Assembly (NCBI GenBank): GCA_046155285.1
Contig: JBJXEA010000020.1
Span: 1 to 64,000, forward strand
Reading direction: 5' to 3'
Length of the DNA stretch: 64,000 bases
DNA from: CAILHX01 sp046155285
GTDB lineage: Bacteria; Pseudomonadota; Gammaproteobacteria; Burkholderiales; Methylophilaceae
Shown: positions 31,515-40,610 of the stretch, one piece after another
Layout of the letters: each line of letters begins with the position of its first letter
How positions within the stretch are numbered: position 1 is the stretch's first letter
The notes under the pieces: model-generated
The model's database searches: none
What the model was told of the DNA's origin: nothing
What the model saw: only the letters and a program-made list of their open reading frames with translations
Translations under genes and position numbers: made by a program

Positions 31515-32665
31515 TGTTTGAAGCCTTGCAGCAGGAGCTAAACCAACGCAAGGCGGCGGGCTTGTTGCGCCGTCGGCGTTTGCTGGAAAGCGCTCAGGGC
31601 ACACACATCAAAGTGGATGGCCGCGAGGTTTTATCATTTTGTAGCAACGATTATCTCGGCCTCGCCAATCATCCCGCCATTATCAGCGCGGTTAAACAAG
31701 CCGCTGACCAAGCAGGCGTGGGCAGTGGCGCATCGCATCTCATCACCGGGCATCATCAATACCATCACGATTTGGAACTAGCGCTGGCTGCGTTCGTTGG
31801 CTTGCCGCGTGCGCTGCTTTTCTCCAGCGGTTATATGGCGAATATGGGCGCGGTGACGGCGCTGGTGGGGCGTGGTGATGCGGTGTTTGCCGACAAGCTC
31901 AATCACGCTTCTTTGAACGACGCGGTGTTGCTTTCCCGTGCTGATTTCAAGCGCTTTCCACATAACGATATAGCTGCGCTGGAAAAGCTGCTCGCCGCTT
32001 CCAAGGCCAAACGTAAATTGATATTGGTGGACGCGGTGTTCAGCATGGATGGCGACATCGCGCCGGTGTTGGAATTGCTGGCATTGTGTGAAAAATATGA
32101 CGCATGGCTGATGCTGGATGACGCACATGGGTTTGGGGTGCTGGGCAAGGATGGGCGGGGGGTGTTGCAACATTTCGGCGTGCAAAGTTCGCGCATCATT
32201 TATATGGCTACGCTGGGTAAGGCGGCTGGGGTTTCCGGCGCGTTTGTGGCGGGCGATGCAACGCTGATCGAATATCTGATTCAGAACGCCCGCACCCATA
32301 TTTACACCACGGCAAGTCCGCCCTTATTGGCTTCTGGTGTGATAGCAAGTTTAAGAGTTATCAAGCAAGAGCCGCAGCGCCGTGAGCAATTGCAGGCGCT
32401 AATTGCTGCTTTGCGTGCCGGACTTAAACTAAAAAACTGGTATTTAGCCGATTCTGAAACTGCGATACAGCCTTTGATTATCGGCAATAACGAAGAGGCT
32501 TTAAGCGTAAGTGAGCGCTCATGGGAGCGTGGAGTTTTGGTGCCCGCCATCCGTCCACCTACGGTTCCAAAAGGTACGGCGCGCTTGCGTATCTCTTTAT
32601 CTGCAGCCCATACGCTGCAAGATGTGGACAAGCTAATAAGCGCACTGAATGAACTTGCACATTGA
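31514..32665 (+). CDS. bioF: 8-amino-7-oxononanoate synthase
   Basis: A 383-residue PLP enzyme of the alpha-oxoamine synthase family joining pimeloyl-ACP and alanine. LDDAHGFGVLGKDGRG and the PLP-binding Lys in MATLGKAAGVSGAF are present, together with the substrate glycine-rich loop GSGASHLITG. It overlaps bioH by 17 bases. Confidence 0.95.
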   Translation: MFEALQQELNQRKAAGLLRRRRLLESAQGTHIKVDGREVLSFCSNDYLGLANHPAIISAVKQAADQAGVGSGASHLITGHHQYHHDLELALAAFVGLPRALLFSSGYMANMGAVTALVGRGDAVFADKLNHASLNDAVLLSRADFKRFPHNDIAALEKLLAASKAKRKLILVDAVFSMDGDIAPVLELLALCEKYDAWLMLDDAHGFGVLGKDGRGVLQHFGVQSSRIIYMATLGKAAGVSGAFVAGDATLIEYLIQNARTHIYTTASPPLLASGVIASLRVIKQEPQRREQLQALIAALRAGLKLKNWYLADSETAIQPLIIGNNEEALSVSERSWERGVLVPAIRPPTVPKGTARLRISLSAAHTLQDVDKLISALNELAH

Positions 32666-33407
32666 AACCCTAGGACTAGGCCGAGATTTGGTGCTGCTGC
32701 ACGGCTGGGGCATGCACGGCGGGGTGTGGAATTCGGTTAAGGAAAAATTGGCCGAGCGCTTCCGGCTGCACATCTTGGATTTGCCGGGGTTCGGCCATAG
32801 TGCGGCGATTGCGCCTTATACCTTGAGCCATTTGGTGGAATCTATTGCGTCACAAGTGCCAGAAAACATCGTGCTATGCGGCTGGTCTTTGGGTGGGCAA
32901 GTGGCTTTGCAATGGGCGTTGCAGCGACCACAGCAGCTAGAAAAGTTGCTGCTGGTGAGCGCCACGCCGCGCTTCATCCGCGAACCTACTTGGGAATACG
33001 GCATTGAACTGGAGACTTTCCGCCAGTTTGCTGACGGTGTGCAAAACGACTACCAACCCGCCATCACGCGATTTTTGAGCTTGCAGGCGCAAGGTGGCGA
33101 GGATGCGCGGCATACCACACGAGAATTGAAAGCGCACTTTTTTCAGCGCCCAGCGCCGGACAAACAAGCCTTGCAGGCGGGTTTGCAGATTTTACTCGAT
33201 GCAGATTTTAGAGATAGTGCGGCCGAGATTCGCGTGCCGACTTGTGTGCTGCACGGCGACCGTGACCGTATTGCTCCATTGGCAGCTGGCGAGTGGTTGG
33301 CACATTGTTTAAGTGCAGAACTTCATGTTTGTAAGAATGCCTCGCATGCGCCATTTTTATCTCATCCGGCGTGGTTTTTAGAAAGAGTCACTGAGTTTTT
33401 AGCATGA
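32649..33407 (+). CDS. bioH: Pimeloyl-ACP methyl ester carboxylesterase
   Basis: A 252-residue alpha/beta hydrolase. The oxyanion region LLHGWGMHGGVWN, the nucleophile elbow GWSLGG (Ser at about residue 80), the acid in VLHGDRDRIAP and the catalytic His in NASHAPFLSHP are all present. It frees pimeloyl-ACP from its methyl ester, ending the BioC cycle. It overlaps bioF before and bioC after (ATGA). Confidence 0.93.
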   Translation: MNLHIETLGLGRDLVLLHGWGMHGGVWNSVKEKLAERFRLHILDLPGFGHSAAIAPYTLSHLVESIASQVPENIVLCGWSLGGQVALQWALQRPQQLEKLLLVSATPRFIREPTWEYGIELETFRQFADGVQNDYQPAITRFLSLQAQGGEDARHTTRELKAHFFQRPAPDKQALQAGLQILLDADFRDSAAEIRVPTCVLHGDRDRIAPLAAGEWLAHCLSAELHVCKNASHAPFLSHPAWFLERVTEFLA

Positions 33408-34270
33408 ACGACGAATACCAAATTGATAAAAAGCGTGTCCGCCTGTCGTTTGGGCGCGCCGCGACTGGCTATGAGAAGTCCGCCGTGTTGCAGCGCGAAG
33501 TGCTTAACCGCATGTTGTCACGCCTAGAAGTTGTCGCGCTCAAGCCGCAAGCCATACTGGATGCGGGTTGTGGTACAGGTTTGGGTGGCCGCAGCCTGGC
33601 CAAGCGCTATAAAAAAAGTTGCATCACCAGTTTGGATTTTGCGCCACCCATGTTACAAATGGTGAGATCTCAGCAGCACTGGCTATCAAAATTGCTTACT
33701 ACCCAAACGCTTATCTGTGGTGACATCGAAGCCATGCCGATTCAGGCTACAAGTCAAGATTTAGTGTGGTCGAATCTGGCATTGCAATGGTGCAACGACC
33801 TAGACGCAGCTTTCACCGAAATGCACCGGGTGTTGCGTCCGGAAGGTTTGCTCATGTTCAGCACGTTTGGCCCAGACACTTTGAAGGAGTTGCGCCAGTC
33901 CGCAAGTATCGATGGGCGTACCCACGTTAGCCGCTTCATTGATATGCACGACATCGGCGATGCTTTAATCCGCGCTGGATTTTCTGCGCCGGTGATGGAC
34001 GTAGAATATTTTACTTTGACTTACGATAACGCTCTCGGTGTGATGCGCGAACTCAAAGCCATAGGTGCACACAACGCCACCCAAGGCCGTCCTCAAGCGT
34101 TGCACGGACGGAAGTTTTTGCAAGACTTGAGCGCACAATATGAGCATTTCCGCCAAGCAGACGGTAAGCTGCCCGCGACCTACGAAGTGGTTTACGGACA
34201 CGCTTGGAAGCCGCAACCTAAGGCGGTTCTGGCGGATGGTGCGCAACCATTACATTTTCGAAAAAGATGA
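33404..34270 (+). CDS. bioC: Malonyl-ACP O-methyltransferase
   Basis: A 288-residue SAM methyltransferase. The N-terminal RVRLSFGRAATGYEKSAVLQ motif is typical of BioC, followed by the SAM site ILDAGCGTGLGGRSL and the conserved LVWSNLALQWC. It methylates malonyl-ACP to start pimelate synthesis on the fatty acid machinery. Four-base overlaps with bioH and bioD. Confidence 0.94.
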   Translation: MNDEYQIDKKRVRLSFGRAATGYEKSAVLQREVLNRMLSRLEVVALKPQAILDAGCGTGLGGRSLAKRYKKSCITSLDFAPPMLQMVRSQQHWLSKLLTTQTLICGDIEAMPIQATSQDLVWSNLALQWCNDLDAAFTEMHRVLRPEGLLMFSTFGPDTLKELRQSASIDGRTHVSRFIDMHDIGDALIRAGFSAPVMDVEYFTLTYDNALGVMRELKAIGAHNATQGRPQALHGRKFLQDLSAQYEHFRQADGKLPATYEVVYGHAWKPQPKAVLADGAQPLHFRKR

Positions 34271-34932
34271 CAAGAGCCTATTTCATCACCGGCACCGACA
34301 CCAATGTCGGCAAAACTTACGTCAGCTGCGGTTTACTACGCACTTTTGCGGCGGAAGGCCGAAGTGTCATCGGCATGAAACCAATCGCCGCCGGATGTGA
34401 GCTTGTGGGAGAGTTGCTCGTCAATGACGACGTACGCCAGCTGCAAGCTGCCAGCAATATAAAGGCAGCTTTGACAGACATCAACCCTTATGCCTTTGTG
34501 CCGCCCATCGCCCCGCACATCGCAGCACAGCAAGCGAGTGTTGAGATTGAATTTGCGCCCATCGTGCAAGCCTTTAAGCGTCTGCAACAGCAAGCTGAGG
34601 TGGTGATTGTGGAGGGCGTGGGCGGCTTTTGCGTGCCGCTCAATGCACATCAAGACAGTGCAGATCTGGCGGTGGCTTTGGGTTTGCCCGTCATCTTGGT
34701 GGTGGCTTTACGTTTGGGGTGCTTAAATCACGCCCTACTCACCGTGCAGGCGATTCATCAGCGTGGCTTGACTTTGGCAGGCTGGGTGGCTAACGATATA
34801 GGCGACGGGATGTTGGCGCAGGCGGAAAATATCAGTGCTTTGCAGCAGCGCATCAACGCGCCATTGATTGCACAGCTACCCGCCCAGATAACAGCCGATT
34901 CGGCATATTTTTCGCTTGCCAAAATCTTGTAA
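34267..34932 (+). CDS. bioD: Dethiobiotin synthetase
   Basis: A 221-residue ATP-dependent carboxylase. The P-loop GTDTNVGKTYVS (about residues 7-18), KPIAAGC, and VEGVGGFCVPLN (about residues 116-127) are conserved. It is the last gene of bioBFHCD; no clear terminator follows before the chemoreceptor gene. bioA is not in the window and must be elsewhere. Confidence 0.94.
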   Translation: MTRAYFITGTDTNVGKTYVSCGLLRTFAAEGRSVIGMKPIAAGCELVGELLVNDDVRQLQAASNIKAALTDINPYAFVPPIAPHIAAQQASVEIEFAPIVQAFKRLQQQAEVVIVEGVGGFCVPLNAHQDSADLAVALGLPVILVVALRLGCLNHALLTVQAIHQRGLTLAGWVANDIGDGMLAQAENISALQQRINAPLIAQLPAQITADSAYFSLAKIL

Positions 34933-35010
34933 TCGGACTATAAAATCGGGGCTGCTGAGTTACTTAAATCTGTGCTGATATAACTGTGCTGAAATAAAAA
35001 GGAATAAATT

Positions 35011-36177
35011 ATGGCTATGAATAACAAGTTTGAGTCTTGGACGCAGTACCTCACCTTACGCAACCAGTTTTTCATGGTGTCTGCGGTGGCGGTGGCTGTA
35101 TTCGCCATACGCCTGTTTGAGTCGGCGATGCCTATCGTCATCGTGTTGCTGATATTTAACGTGTGGATTGCACAATGGTTCGGCATCAACGCGCATCGCC
35201 GTTCCGAGGCCATCGCTAAGGCTTTGCAAGTAATGGCCGCTGGCGATATGTCGCAAAAATTCGAACTCAACGGCAAGGACGACTTTGCACTGCTAGCCAA
35301 AGAATATGACAAGGCGCGGTTGGGTACGGCCAACCTGATTCAGAACGTGCGGGATACCGCGATGGATCTGGATGGCGCATCAGCGGAGATGAGCGCCATT
35401 GTAGCGCGTGCCGAAGTAGCTATTTCCAGCCAAGGAGACCACACCAATCAAATTGTGGACAGCATTTTGCAGCTGGCGGATCATACAAAAGCGGTTTCCG
35501 CTCAGGCTAAGGAGGTGGTGGAGACAGCGCGAGAAGCCAACAACGCGGCGGTGAGCGGCAGTGTCGTGGTAGGTAAAACCATCAGCTCATTGGAGCATAT
35601 CTCTACCGACGTGCGCGGTATCGCGGTGTCTATCGAGGCGCTACAAGAAGAAATCAGCAAGATAGGTTCGGTGATGCAGGTGATTCGTGAGATTTCTGAA
35701 CAAACCAACCTGCTGGCATTGAATGCTGCGATTGAAGCAGCGCGTGCCGGTGAAGCTGGACGTGGCTTTGCGGTGGTGGCGGATGAAGTGCGCAATTTGT
35801 CGCAACGCACCGGAAAATCCACCGAAGAAATCGGCAAAATTATCGCCAGCCTGCAAGACAAGGCACAGGCAGTTTCCAAAACGGTGCAAGAAAAACAAGA
35901 AGAGGCCATTTCAGCCGGCGCCAACGCCAAAGCCGCTGACGAGGCGCTGCATGGCATCGTGAACTACGTGGAAACCATCGTTGGCATGTCGGATACCATC
36001 GCCACCTTAGCCGCCAACCAAGAAGACGCTGCCAGCGGCATTACCGAAGCCGCCAACTATATTGGTGCGCTGTCCAGCAAAACCGCGGAAGAAGCTAGCG
36101 CGTTTAACAGCATGTCGCAAAATGTGCGAAGCAAGGCGCAGAATTTGAATAGTTTGGTATCGAAGTTCAAACTTTGA
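35011..36177 (+). CDS. Methyl-accepting chemotaxis protein without periplasmic domain
   Basis: A 388-residue receptor. Two closely spaced hydrophobic segments (about residues 19-34 and 40-58) leave almost no periplasmic loop. A HAMP-like segment (about 60-110) leads to a signalling coiled coil. Its hairpin tip REISEQTNLLALNAAIEAAR continues into a GRGFAVVADEVRNLSQRT motif (about 226-267), which binds CheA and CheW. No CheR-tethering pentapeptide is seen at the C-terminus (SKFKL). The cue must come from the membrane or cytoplasm. No other che genes are adjacent. Confidence 0.88.
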   Translation: MAMNNKFESWTQYLTLRNQFFMVSAVAVAVFAIRLFESAMPIVIVLLIFNVWIAQWFGINAHRRSEAIAKALQVMAAGDMSQKFELNGKDDFALLAKEYDKARLGTANLIQNVRDTAMDLDGASAEMSAIVARAEVAISSQGDHTNQIVDSILQLADHTKAVSAQAKEVVETAREANNAAVSGSVVVGKTISSLEHISTDVRGIAVSIEALQEEISKIGSVMQVIREISEQTNLLALNAAIEAARAGEAGRGFAVVADEVRNLSQRTGKSTEEIGKIIASLQDKAQAVSKTVQEKQEEAISAGANAKAADEALHGIVNYVETIVGMSDTIATLAANQEDAASGITEAANYIGALSSKTAEEASAFNSMSQNVRSKAQNLNSLVSKFKL

Positions 36178-36196
36178 AAAGTCCGTGATTGGTGAT

Positions 36197-36226
36197 AAAA
36201 ACGGCAGCTTAGGCTGCCATTTTTTT
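36197..36226. terminator. Bidirectional terminator between the chemoreceptor and panC
   Basis: GGCAGC / GCTGCC stem with a TTAG loop, flanked by an A-run and a T-run. The T-run overlaps the panC stop codon, so the hairpin serves the convergent genes. Confidence 0.8.
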
Positions 36227-37055
36227 AGATCATAAAGGTAAGATTATCAATCAGCCGCGTCTTACCTAGCCTTGCCGCCCCCAATACGACTAGCTCACGC
36301 TCACGAGCTAGTGGGGACTGCAAGGTAGTAGCCGAGCGCACGGCGATGTAGTCCACCTGCCAGCCCAGTTGCGTGAGGTATTGCGTGGTTTGCGTCTCAA
36401 TCGCTGCAAAACCGCGCTGCCCGCCTTGTATCGCCTGCACTACTTGCTGCAATGCCTTGTAGAGTCTGGGCGCTTCCACTCTTTCTGCCGGTTTCAGATA
36501 GCTATTACGCGAACTCATAGCTAAGCCATCACTCTCCCGCACCGTTTCGCCCGCTAGAATTTCAGCGTCCAAGGCCAATTGCTCCACCATGTGCCGAATA
36601 ATGTGCAATTGCTGAAAGTCCTTCTTACCGAATACCGCCACTTGCGGCTGCACAATGTTGAACAACTTCAACACCACCGTCGCCACGCCGTGAAAATGCC
36701 CGGGGCGTACCGCGCCGCTGAGTTGGTCGGCAATCTCTGGCAATGCGATGCGCACGTCTTGTGGCTGCGGATAGAGTGTGGCTTCATCTGGAGTAAATAC
36801 GACGTCACATCCTGCTACTTGCAGCTTCTCGCAGTCGTCTTGGAGGGTGCGCGGATAGCTAGCTAAGTCTTCGTTGGGGCCAAACTGCAAGGGGTTGACG
36901 AAGATGCTTGCCACCACGCAATCGCCGCGCTGTTGCGCCAAATTGATGAGCGAGATGTGGCCCGCGTGCAGATTGCCCATCGTCGGCACGAAGGCAATGC
37001 TGGCTTCCTTGGCAAGCCGTGCGCGTAGTTCGGGGATGGTGGAAATAATATCCAT
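36225..37055 (-). CDS. panC: Pantothenate synthetase
   Basis: A 276-residue ligase joining pantoate and beta-alanine with ATP. FVPTMGNLHAGHISLI (HIGH-like motif), VASIFVNPLQFGPNEDL, FGKKDFQQL and the KMSKS-like MSSRNSYL are present. The start at 37055 gives the normal N-terminus (MDIISTIPEL); the longer reading from 37103 runs into the repeat. It is the last gene of the pcnB-folK-dgk-panB-panC cluster, cut off from panB by a repeat. Confidence 0.95.
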   Translation of the reverse strand: MDIISTIPELRARLAKEASIAFVPTMGNLHAGHISLINLAQQRGDCVVASIFVNPLQFGPNEDLASYPRTLQDDCEKLQVAGCDVVFTPDEATLYPQPQDVRIALPEIADQLSGAVRPGHFHGVATVVLKLFNIVQPQVAVFGKKDFQQLHIIRHMVEQLALDAEILAGETVRESDGLAMSSRNSYLKPAERVEAPRLYKALQQVVQAIQGGQRGFAAIETQTTQYLTQLGWQVDYIAVRSATTLQSPLARERELVVLGAARLGKTRLIDNLTFMI

Positions 37056-37079
37056 TAAATAGGTGAGCGTTTTGTGTTG

Positions 37080-37180
37080 AACCACCCCGGCGCTGTGCGC
37101 CACCCCTCCTTAAAAAGGAGGGGATTGATACTTCCCCTCCTTTTTAAGGAGGGGTCGCCGCCTAGCGGCGGTGGTGGTTT
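37080..37180. repeat. CCACCCC...GGGGTGG-type inverted repeat element
   Basis: Nested palindromes: CACCCCTCCTTAAAAAGGAG with its complement CTCCTTTTTAAGGAGGGGT, flanked by GGCGCTGTGCGCC and CGCCGCCTAGCGGCG, and ending in ACCACCCC / GGTGGTGGTTT. A related copy is at 44181-44313. It lies between panB and panC. Confidence 0.8.
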
Positions 37181-37197
37181 ATGAGATAGTTCAGTCA

Positions 37198-37974
37198 TCA
37201 GAAGCTATGTTCTTGCGCAGGAAATTTTCCAGATTTCACCGCCTGCACATAAGCGCTCAACGCATCTGAAATGCTGACTGAGTCTTGCAGAAAATTGCGC
37301 GTGAACTTCAGCGTTTTCCCCGGATACATGCCCAGTACGTCGTGCAGCACCAGCACCTGGCCATCGCAGTCAACTCCAGCACCAATGCCGATGACAGGGA
37401 TGCTGAGTTGTTGCGTGATCTGCTTAGCCAGCGCCGCTGGCACCATCTCCAGCACCAGCATACCGACACCGGCTTCCTGCAATTGAATAGCCTCGTGCAA
37501 GATACGCTTGGCATCGGCTTCACTCCTGCCCTGCACCTTGTAGCCGCCCAATTGGCGCACCGATTGCGGCGTAAATCCTAGATGCCCACACACGGCAATG
37601 CCTCGCTGCACCAAATAGCGCACGGTTTCAATTTTGGCACCCTCCAACTTAACCATGTGCGCCCCGGCATTGATCAAATCATTAGCATTATCCAGCGCCA
37701 AATCCAGCGACTGGTCGCTGCCATAAGGCATATCGGTGATGATGAACGCCGATGCCACCCCTGCCGCGACGCAATCGGTGTGGTACAGCATGTCCTGCAT
37801 GGTCACGCCCAGCGTGTCCTTGCCACCCTGCAACACCATGCCCAACGAATCACCAACCAACAACACCTCCACGCCCACGGCTTCCATCAAGGTAGCAAAG
37901 CTAGCATCGTAACAAGTCAGCACGGCGATTTTCTCGCCGCGGGTTTTCATAGCATGCAATTCGTTGAGTGTCAT
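37198..37974 (-). CDS. panB: 3-methyl-2-oxobutanoate hydroxymethyltransferase
   Basis: A 258-residue TIM-barrel enzyme making ketopantoate from alpha-ketoisovalerate. LTCYDASFATLMEAVGVEVL, LVGDSLGMVLQG, GAHMVKLEGA and GHLGFTPQSV are all conserved. Its start shares one base with the dgk stop (TAATG). First step of pantothenate synthesis; panC catalyses the last. Confidence 0.95.
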   Translation of the reverse strand: MTLNELHAMKTRGEKIAVLTCYDASFATLMEAVGVEVLLVGDSLGMVLQGGKDTLGVTMQDMLYHTDCVAAGVASAFIITDMPYGSDQSLDLALDNANDLINAGAHMVKLEGAKIETVRYLVQRGIAVCGHLGFTPQSVRQLGGYKVQGRSEADAKRILHEAIQLQEAGVGMLVLEMVPAALAKQITQQLSIPVIGIGAGVDCDGQVLVLHDVLGMYPGKTLKFTRNFLQDSVSISDALSAYVQAVKSGKFPAQEHSF

Positions 37975-38621
37975 TATTCTAAATTGGGGTTAAAAAACTC
38001 ACGTTGTCCGCGCATTTGACTGATGCGTTCCACCAGCAAATCGAGCGCCGCATCGCTGCTAGCCACATCCAAATGCTCGTTGTTCACGATCAGCAATGGC
38101 GCGGATTCGTAGTGATGGAAAAAATCACTATAGCTCTTGGCAAGGCCTTCTAAATAGCTACGCGAAATGGCTTGCTCGTACTTGATGCCGCGTTTTTCTA
38201 TGCGCTCTAGCAGCGCCTCTACCGGGGTTTGCAGGTAGATGAGTAGATCCGGCGGGGTGATTTGCAGTTGCAAATGCTGGTACATATTGCGGTACAGGCC
38301 AAACTCCTCGTCATTCAAGGTGAGCCTAGCAAATAAAGGGTCTTTTTCTAGGAAAAAATCCGCCACGGTCACACCGCCAAACAAGTCAGGCTGGCTCAAA
38401 GCGCGCAGTTGCTCGACGCGCTGAAACAGGAAAAACAACTGCGTGGGCAGCGCGTGGCGTTCAGGGTTTTGATAAAACCGCTCAAGGAAGGGATTGGCTT
38501 CGGCATTTTCCAAAATCAAATTGGCCGAAAGGCGCTCTGCCAAGCGCTTCGCCAGCGTGGTCTTGCCGCTGCCTATAGGCCCTTCGATGACGATGTAACG
38601 GTATTTTTTAGGAATGCTCAT
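37974..38621 (-). CDS. Deoxynucleoside kinase (dGK/dAK-like)
   Basis: A 215-residue nucleoside kinase of the deoxynucleoside kinase family. The P-loop IEGPIGSGKTTLAKRLAERL (about residues 12-31), a DLLIYLQTP strand and the lid region IEKRGIKYEQAISRSYLEGL are recognisable. It phosphorylates deoxynucleosides or a related substrate. A kinase of this kind often sits between folK and panB in betaproteobacteria. The start at 38621 overlaps the folK stop by 4 bases; the in-frame extension to 38654 is not needed. Confidence 0.85.
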   Translation of the reverse strand: MSIPKKYRYIVIEGPIGSGKTTLAKRLAERLSANLILENAEANPFLERFYQNPERHALPTQLFFLFQRVEQLRALSQPDLFGGVTVADFFLEKDPLFARLTLNDEEFGLYRNMYQHLQLQITPPDLLIYLQTPVEALLERIEKRGIKYEQAISRSYLEGLAKSYSDFFHHYESAPLLIVNNEHLDVASSDAALDLLVERISQMRGQREFFNPNLE

Positions 38622-39100
38622 GCGCTTAGTTTTTCTATGTTTTCGTCTTGGCACGCCACCAATAAATCCGCCACAGAACCCAGCTTTGGAATCAGCAAAT
38701 CGGGCGCTATTTCCGCGAGCGGAAATAGCACAAAACCACGCTCATGCAAGCGCGGGTGGGGCAAGGTCAAAGTGGGCGTGTTCATCACTAAATCATCGTA
38801 CAGCAAAAGGTCTAAATCGAGTACCCGTGGCGCGTTGGGGAAAGTGCGCTCACGGCCTTGCGCGGTTTCAATGACGAGCAATTTTTTGAGTAATTCCAAA
38901 GGCGTCAACGTGGTTTCCAGCATTGCCACAGCATTGATAAAATCAGGCTGATTTTCGTAACCCAAGGGCGGCGTTTTATACAGCGAGGAGCTAAGCAACA
39001 ACTTACATTCTGGTAGCCCGTCTAATGCGTTAAAGGCCGAAGTAACTTGTGTTGCGGGGTGTTGCAAATTGCTACCAAGCGCCACATACGCCAAGCTCAC
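38618..39100 (-). CDS. folK: 2-amino-4-hydroxy-6-hydroxymethyldihydropteridine pyrophosphokinase
   Basis: A 160-residue HPPK of folate synthesis. AYVALGSNLQHPATQV, the LYKTPPLGYENQPDFINAV motif, and RVLDLDLLLYDD with LTLPHPRLHERGFVL are diagnostic. It transfers pyrophosphate from ATP to the pterin. Overlaps pcnB before and the kinase after by 4 bases each. Confidence 0.95.
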   Translation of the reverse strand: MSLAYVALGSNLQHPATQVTSAFNALDGLPECKLLLSSSLYKTPPLGYENQPDFINAVAMLETTLTPLELLKKLLVIETAQGRERTFPNAPRVLDLDLLLYDDLVMNTPTLTLPHPRLHERGFVLFPLAEIAPDLLIPKLGSVADLLVACQDENIEKLSA

Positions 39101-40461
39101 GACTCACTGCTTTCCACAAGGCTTGCTGTGTGCGCTCTACTTCCTGCTGGCTTACGCCTGCGCTTGCGCTTTCTCGGCTCGTTATCCGGTTGCAGCATGG
39201 CTTTGCGCTCATCCATATTGGCATCGGCAAACTCTGTCCACCACTCGCCCAGTTCCATCGGCAGCTCGCCCGATTCACAGCGCAGCAGCAAAAAGTCATA
39301 CGCCGCCCGGTAGCGTTCATTTTCCAGCAAGCGGTAAGGCCGCTGTCCGGCGCGTTGCTCAAAGCGCGGTTGCATCATCCAAATCTCGCGCATGGGGATG
39401 GAAAAACGCTTAGGAATCGCCAGTTTTTCGGCCTGAATATCCGACACGTCGTACATCGCCTGATTGAGCGCGGGCAGTGGCCGTTCACCGGCGGCTTGAT
39501 ATTTTTGCCAAGCTGCCAACACCTCGTGCCACAGCAAACTGGCGAACAAAAACGCTGGCGAAACAGCTTTATCTTGCGCGATTCTGTCGTCGGTATTTTG
39601 CAGTGCCAGATTCACAAAACGCTCGCCCATAGGCTGTTCCAGCACCACGTCCAACATCGGTAGCACACCATGATGCAGGCCGTGTTCGCGCAACGCAGCG
39701 GCGCTTTCCATGGCGTGGCCGGATAAAAATAATTTCAGCATTTCTTCAAATAAACGCGAAGGTGGCACGTCTTGCAACAAATCGGCCAGCTTGGCGATGG
39801 GCGCTTCGGTGGCGCGGTCTATGGTCAAGCCCAACTTGGCCGAAAGCCGCACCGCACGCAACATGCGCACAGGGTCTTCTCTGTAGCGCGTTTCGGCATT
39901 GCCTATCATGCGTAGCGTTTTCGATTTCACATCCGACACGCCGTTGTGGAAATCCCACACTTCCTCGGTCGCGGGGTCGTAATACAAAGCGTTGACGGTA
40001 AAGTCGCGGCGCTCGGCATCCTGTTGCTGCGTGCCAAACACGTTGTCGCGCAAAATGCGGCCGGAGTCGGCAACCTGCGCGTCATCATTTTCAGATAAAT
40101 GGCTGCCGCGATAAGTAGAAACCTCTATGGTTTCATTACCAAACAACACATGCACCAGCCGAAATCGCCGCCCGATGATGCGCGAACGGCGAAACACCTG
40201 CCGCACCTGTTCAGGCGTGGCGTTGGTGGCGATGTCAAAATCTTTGGGAGTTTTGCCCAACATCAAATCGCGCACTGCGCCGCCGACGATGAAGGCGTCA
40301 AATCGCGCTTTTTGCAGCGCATCAGTAGTTTTAAGCGCTGCCGCGCTGATGTTACGAGGGTTGATGCCGTGGGCGCGTTTGCCGAATTTTTGTGCGCCAG
40401 AGGCAAAATGCGGTGCGGTTTTTTTAGGCCTGAAAACCTTTTGCAGCAGCTTGCGTATCAT
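39097..40461 (-). CDS. pcnB: Poly(A) polymerase I
   Basis: A 454-residue nucleotidyltransferase adding 3' poly(A) tails to RNA and so promoting its decay. FIVGGAVRDLMLGKTPKDFD is the catalytic nucleotidyltransferase motif, RRFRLVHVLFG and RRDFTVNALYYDP follow, and a basic Arg/Lys-rich C-terminus (NEPRKRKRRRKPAGS) binds RNA. ATG at 40461 is chosen because family members start near MIRKLLQKVF; the in-frame reading from 40560 lacks similarity. Confidence 0.92.
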   Translation of the reverse strand: MIRKLLQKVFRPKKTAPHFASGAQKFGKRAHGINPRNISAAALKTTDALQKARFDAFIVGGAVRDLMLGKTPKDFDIATNATPEQVRQVFRRSRIIGRRFRLVHVLFGNETIEVSTYRGSHLSENDDAQVADSGRILRDNVFGTQQQDAERRDFTVNALYYDPATEEVWDFHNGVSDVKSKTLRMIGNAETRYREDPVRMLRAVRLSAKLGLTIDRATEAPIAKLADLLQDVPPSRLFEEMLKLFLSGHAMESAAALREHGLHHGVLPMLDVVLEQPMGERFVNLALQNTDDRIAQDKAVSPAFLFASLLWHEVLAAWQKYQAAGERPLPALNQAMYDVSDIQAEKLAIPKRFSIPMREIWMMQPRFEQRAGQRPYRLLENERYRAAYDFLLLRCESGELPMELGEWWTEFADANMDERKAMLQPDNEPRKRKRRRKPAGSRAHTASLVESSES

Positions 40462-40610
40462 TGAGATTGGGATTGGCGATGTGAGGTTTTGACTGGTGCG
40501 ATTATAGCGTAATCCATTGCGCTTCACCCTTCCTTTGCGGGGGGATTTCTTCACCGTCATTCCGACGAACGCTGAATGTCGAGAGCGATGTCTGCGCTAC
40601 AATACGGCTC

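Noticed and set aside
31778..32299. 173-codon open frame opposite bioF
   Set aside because: Antisense to conserved PLP-enzyme motifs, with no domain of its own.
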